DNA of 27,272 nt, taken from the NCBI GenBank assembly GCA_963723355.1, contig CAVRQQ010000019.1, forward strand, positions 1 to 27,272, written 5' to 3'. Positions within the stretch are counted from its first letter, which is position 1. The number at the start of each line of letters is the position of its first letter. Source of the stretch: JAFDBW01 sp963723355. Lineage in GTDB: Bacteria; Desulfobacterota; Desulfuromonadia; Desulfuromonadales; BM103. Positions 25,100 through 27,272 of the stretch are shown piece after piece. Below the pieces are notes generated by a model. The model searched no databases, was not told where the DNA came from, and saw only the letters and a list, made by a program, of their open reading frames with translations. The translations under genes and the position numbers were made by a program.

Positions 25100-25537
25100 T
25101 CACCATGCCATGTTCATCTTCGCCAATTCATCTCCAGAAGGGATCTCTATAGTTTCCGATCTTGGCAATTCCAACTCAATTCTGTATCCATCGACATCCC
25201 GAACCTCCAACGTCTCAGAAGACGCCTCGTCTACAATCAGCAAGTACCATCCATCAACGCCAAAGTGAAGTGTTCGGGCAACATCAACGAAACCTTCCTT
25301 AGTGCATAGGACTGAATAGCTTGCAGGCCATGATATGTCTTGGGAACGATATAGAATCAACTTGCTTGGAGTTCTTGCGTTTGACACACACAGCTTACTG
25401 CTTTGGTTGCATATTGTGAGATTGGCTCCTGGTGGATTCGTAGAAATTATAATATGAAATGAGTCACTCGGTGCTTTCGTTGAACACCCGACTATAGAAA
25501 AATAAAGAGCTAAAATAAGCCAAAAGGGTCTATTCAC
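25100..25537 (-). CDS. Hypothetical lipoprotein with a PEGA-like segment
   Basis: A 145-residue protein with a signal peptide and lipobox SIVGC (Cys18). After the Cys comes IIISTNPPGANLTICNQ, then CVSNARTPSKL, which resembles a PEGA domain (a short beta-rich surface repeat); the rest is strand-like with no known motif. The start is GTG at 25537 after GGAGGAGG. Codon use is more AT-rich than that of katG or the operons on the left, so it may be a recent arrival. It stands alone: nothing else points to its function. Orientation is the same as perR and the 25878 lipoprotein. Confidence 0.7.
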   Translation of the reverse strand: MNRPFWLILALYFSIVGCSTKAPSDSFHIIISTNPPGANLTICNQSSKLCVSNARTPSKLILYRSQDISWPASYSVLCTKEGFVDVARTLHFGVDGWYLLIVDEASSETLEVRDVDGYRIELELPRSETIEIPSGDELAKMNMAW

Positions 25538-25877
25538 ATTCCTCCTCCATTTGTCATTTCCATATTAACTGAAACAATTTAAAAACGTTCAAAAAATCAA
25601 TCGTTGCGAAAATGGATAACTCATAATATTTGACCTAAAAAATGGCACCCCTGCAATCAAATCAGGTGACCATAAATTTACAGGTAAAAGGTGTATTAAA
25701 GAACGCCAAGGAGATGTAGCGGAGAAAAAAGGTGAACTGAAGAGGTTAGGCTGAGGCCATATGCTATGCCAAATTGACGTGGATTCTGACACCTGAAGCG
25801 AACATGAGCCGGAGGGAAAATGAAAGAGTACCAAGCGGTATGAGCCGATGCGAGTTTCCGGCTTTAATCCGTCCGAA
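25538..25877. other. Non-coding, RNA-like segment between the two lipoproteins
   Basis: This 340-base gap contains no convincing gene; the open frame 25589-25897 on the minus strand overlaps the next lipoprotein and has no family look. The plus strand at about 25690-25870 is purine-rich with tracts such as GGTGAACTGAAGAGG and GACACCTGAAGCGAACATGA, which remind me of the first domain of bacterial group II introns. I cannot align it, see no reverse transcriptase and no intron end, so a relic is only a guess. Confidence 0.3.
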
Positions 25878-26513
25878 TTAGATAAGGCCTTTTGCATCCA
25901 GATTCCTGGTCACCGCCTCGACATAATCCCTGATCATCTTGACGGGATCATTCCCTTGTACTACCTCCAGCTGAGCTGTCCAGATCCTCTCCTCGGTCTT
26001 TAGGTCGTAGAGTACAGATTCTATTACCAGGGTGACGGTGCCGGGGTTTGTTGGCTGAATATTGATGACGCTGTAGCTTTGACTGTAATAGGAACCCCAG
26101 CTGTTGTACCAGGGGTCATAATAGACTGGAACCGGGGAGGTCTTGACCACCTGCATGCCCTGCTCCTTGGCGCCTGCTTCTGTCCTTTTCCTGGCTAGCT
26201 TGGTCAGCAGGACGGAGTCGCAACCGTTAGCAGTCATCGCCTTGATGATGGCTTCCCGGCTGTTCTCCTGATCTCTTGGAAGATCGTTGTGGCTGGTAAC
26301 GGCGCGGACGCCTTGCCCGGACAATTGACGTTTAAAGGTTTCCTCAAAAATCCTTTGGTAGTCTTCCTCTTTGGCAATGCCGATGAGATAGACACTCTCG
26401 ATCTTATTAGAGTAGCCAGGCTTTACCCAGGAGTCTTTAACCGTAGTGCTGGAACAGGCCGTTGCCAGAAATCCGAGGAGTGTCAGGCTGATCAGGCGCT
26501 TCAAAATAGTCAT
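25878..26513 (-). CDS. Hypothetical outer-membrane-type lipoprotein, 211 residues
   Basis: A lipoprotein with lipobox FLATAC (Cys20). The mature part begins SSTTVKDSWVKPGYSNKIESVYLIGIAKEEDYQRIFEETF-like, with a fold pattern similar to DUF4136-type proteins (strand, helix, then GVRAVTSHND), and later SVLLTKLARKRTE, a proline/tyrosine/tryptophan-rich middle (VPVYYDPWYNSWGSYYSQSY), and VTLVIESVLYDLKTEERIWTAQLEV. Function unknown. GGAGAGAG lies before the ATG. The flavoprotein gene is 52 bases upstream in the same direction, and could be its partner in a small operon. Confidence 0.8.
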   Translation of the reverse strand: MTILKRLISLTLLGFLATACSSTTVKDSWVKPGYSNKIESVYLIGIAKEEDYQRIFEETFKRQLSGQGVRAVTSHNDLPRDQENSREAIIKAMTANGCDSVLLTKLARKRTEAGAKEQGMQVVKTSPVPVYYDPWYNSWGSYYSQSYSVINIQPTNPGTVTLVIESVLYDLKTEERIWTAQLEVVQGNDPVKMIRDYVEAVTRNLDAKGLI

Positions 26514-26565
26514 CTATTTTTCTCTCTCTCCGTTGATCGTTTTTGAGTTAATGGTTGATGCTGCC

Positions 26566-27165
26566 TTAACCTTTGGGATAATCCATCCTGGCAGTTTCTA
26601 TCGAACGCCCCAGCCAGTCAATCACCTTGCCAAGGTGACGCATGTTTGCCATACCTTCCTCATCATCTTTTACCTCTTCTTTATCGCGGCCGATTCCCAT
26701 ATTCCAGTAGGTTGAACCAGGAATGATCATTCTCGACATCTGGAACATGTGGTTGATACTGTCAAAGGCATGGGTTGCGCCACCTCTTCTGACTGCCACA
26801 ACCGCAGTGCCAATCTTTCCGGAGAATGCATGACCATTGGCATAGGCAACAAACCCGGCCTTTTCAATCAACGCCTTCAGGTCTGCAGAGACGGCTGCAA
26901 AATAGGTTGGAGAACCGAGGATCATAGCGTCAGCCTTTAACAGCTTTGCAAAAACCTCGTTGAAGCCATCGTTTTTAATGATGCACTCGTTGTCTTTGTT
27001 CTCAAAACACTTGTAACAGGCGAGGCAACCTCGAATTGCTGTTCCGCCAACTTTTACCAGCTCGGTTTCCCAGCCGTTCTCTGTCAGTTGACTGAGCGCT
27101 TCCTTAAGCAGTATTTCCGTGTTCCCGCCTGTCCGGGGGCTCCCGTTTACAGCGACAGCATACAT
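26566..27165 (-). CDS. Iron-sulfur flavoprotein-like NAD(P)H-dependent FMN reductase
   Basis: A 199-residue flavodoxin-fold protein. The N-terminal FMN loop is GSPRTGGNTE (8-17). A compact Cys motif follows: CLACYKCFENKDNEC (Cys47, 50, 53, 61; C-x2-C-x2-C-x7-C), like that of iron-sulfur flavoproteins (Isf) that carry a 4Fe-4S cluster. Next come LGSPTYFAAVSADLKALIEKAG (the second flavin contact) and GKIGTAVVAVRRGGATHAF. It would move electrons between a cluster, FMN and a substrate such as oxygen, peroxide or quinone; the partner is unknown. GGAGG lies seven bases before the ATG. The lipoprotein gene follows downstream. The Cys spacing suits Isf, but some plain FMN reductases also have a CxxCxxC, so cluster binding is inferred. 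Confidence 0.88.
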   Translation of the reverse strand: MYAVAVNGSPRTGGNTEILLKEALSQLTENGWETELVKVGGTAIRGCLACYKCFENKDNECIIKNDGFNEVFAKLLKADAMILGSPTYFAAVSADLKALIEKAGFVAYANGHAFSGKIGTAVVAVRRGGATHAFDSINHMFQMSRMIIPGSTYWNMGIGRDKEEVKDDEEGMANMRHLGKVIDWLGRSIETARMDYPKG

Positions 27166-27272
27166 ATAAACCTCCTTGTTCCCAGAGTGTCAGATTTATT
27201 TGTTTATGGTTGTTTCCACTACAGAACCATCAGTCTATCCAGATGTCGACAAATAACAACCCTGTCAGTGTG

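Noticed and set aside
25589..25897. Minus-strand open frame of 102 residues between the lipoproteins
   Set aside because: It overlaps the end of the 25878 lipoprotein, lacks a family pattern and has no good ribosome site.

Overview
The window looks like a chromosomal stretch from a free-living anaerobic or microaerophilic Gram-negative bacterium, most probably of the Desulfuromonadales (Geobacter/Desulfuromonas type). This placement is inferred from a Sec-containing thioredoxin-fold protein, a short Desulfuromonadales-type protein with a YxGPxRR-like tail, abundant lipoproteins, PilZ proteins, and a PerR-katG oxidative stress pair. No rRNA, tRNA, CRISPR array or intact insertion sequence was recognised.

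Layout. 1-1300: a sensor histidine kinase running off the left edge, preceded by a small conserved protein with its own terminator. 1400-2800: hisI-hisG (histidine biosynthesis), with hisG carrying a one-base insertion and a heptad-repeat intergenic element between the genes. 2900-6700: leftward genes comprising a selenoprotein of the AhpC/TSA-thioredoxin superfamily (in-frame UGA plus a SECIS-like hairpin), a branched-chain-type substrate-binding lipoprotein, a membrane protein, a HIT protein and a YkgJ Cys-cluster protein. 6800-7300: a cold-shock protein with a structured leader and a strong terminator. 7300-9700: yceH and a fused pabB-pabC. 9860-11430: a promoter, a structured RNA ending in a terminator-like hairpin, then a cold-shock-type DEAD-box helicase. 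11446-13931: a YgiQ-type radical SAM protein and an SGNH esterase lipoprotein. 14011-15140: a YqaA membrane protein and a frameshifted thiopurine methyltransferase. 15300-16830: two tandem paralogues with an unusual layout (four-Cys zinc ribbon, helical linker, PilZ). 17050-17930: a ParD-type antitoxin with an operator-like promoter and a ParE toxin broken by two frameshifts. 18000-21730: an RNA-processing type metallo-beta-lactamase protein, a riboswitch-like element and a hybrid PAS histidine kinase. 21900-24900: perR then katG, with PerR-box-like and autoregulatory palindromes. 24900-27200: a more AT-rich accessory stretch with two lipoproteins, an unexplained RNA-like segment, and an iron-sulfur flavoprotein-like gene.

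How the parts fit. Redox and oxidative-stress functions recur (selenoprotein, KatG/PerR, flavoprotein), as do RNA and cold-stress functions (Csp, DEAD helicase, beta-CASP nuclease). Cyclic-dinucleotide signalling may be a third theme: PilZ pair and riboswitch-like element. All four frameshifts (hisG, TPMT, two in parE) are net one-base insertions, and removing them restores a protein of normal family length, so sequencing error must be considered before calling these genes dead. The most interesting items are the selenoprotein, the zinc-ribbon-PilZ tandem pair, the structured RNA before the helicase, and the riboswitch-like element before the hybrid kinase.
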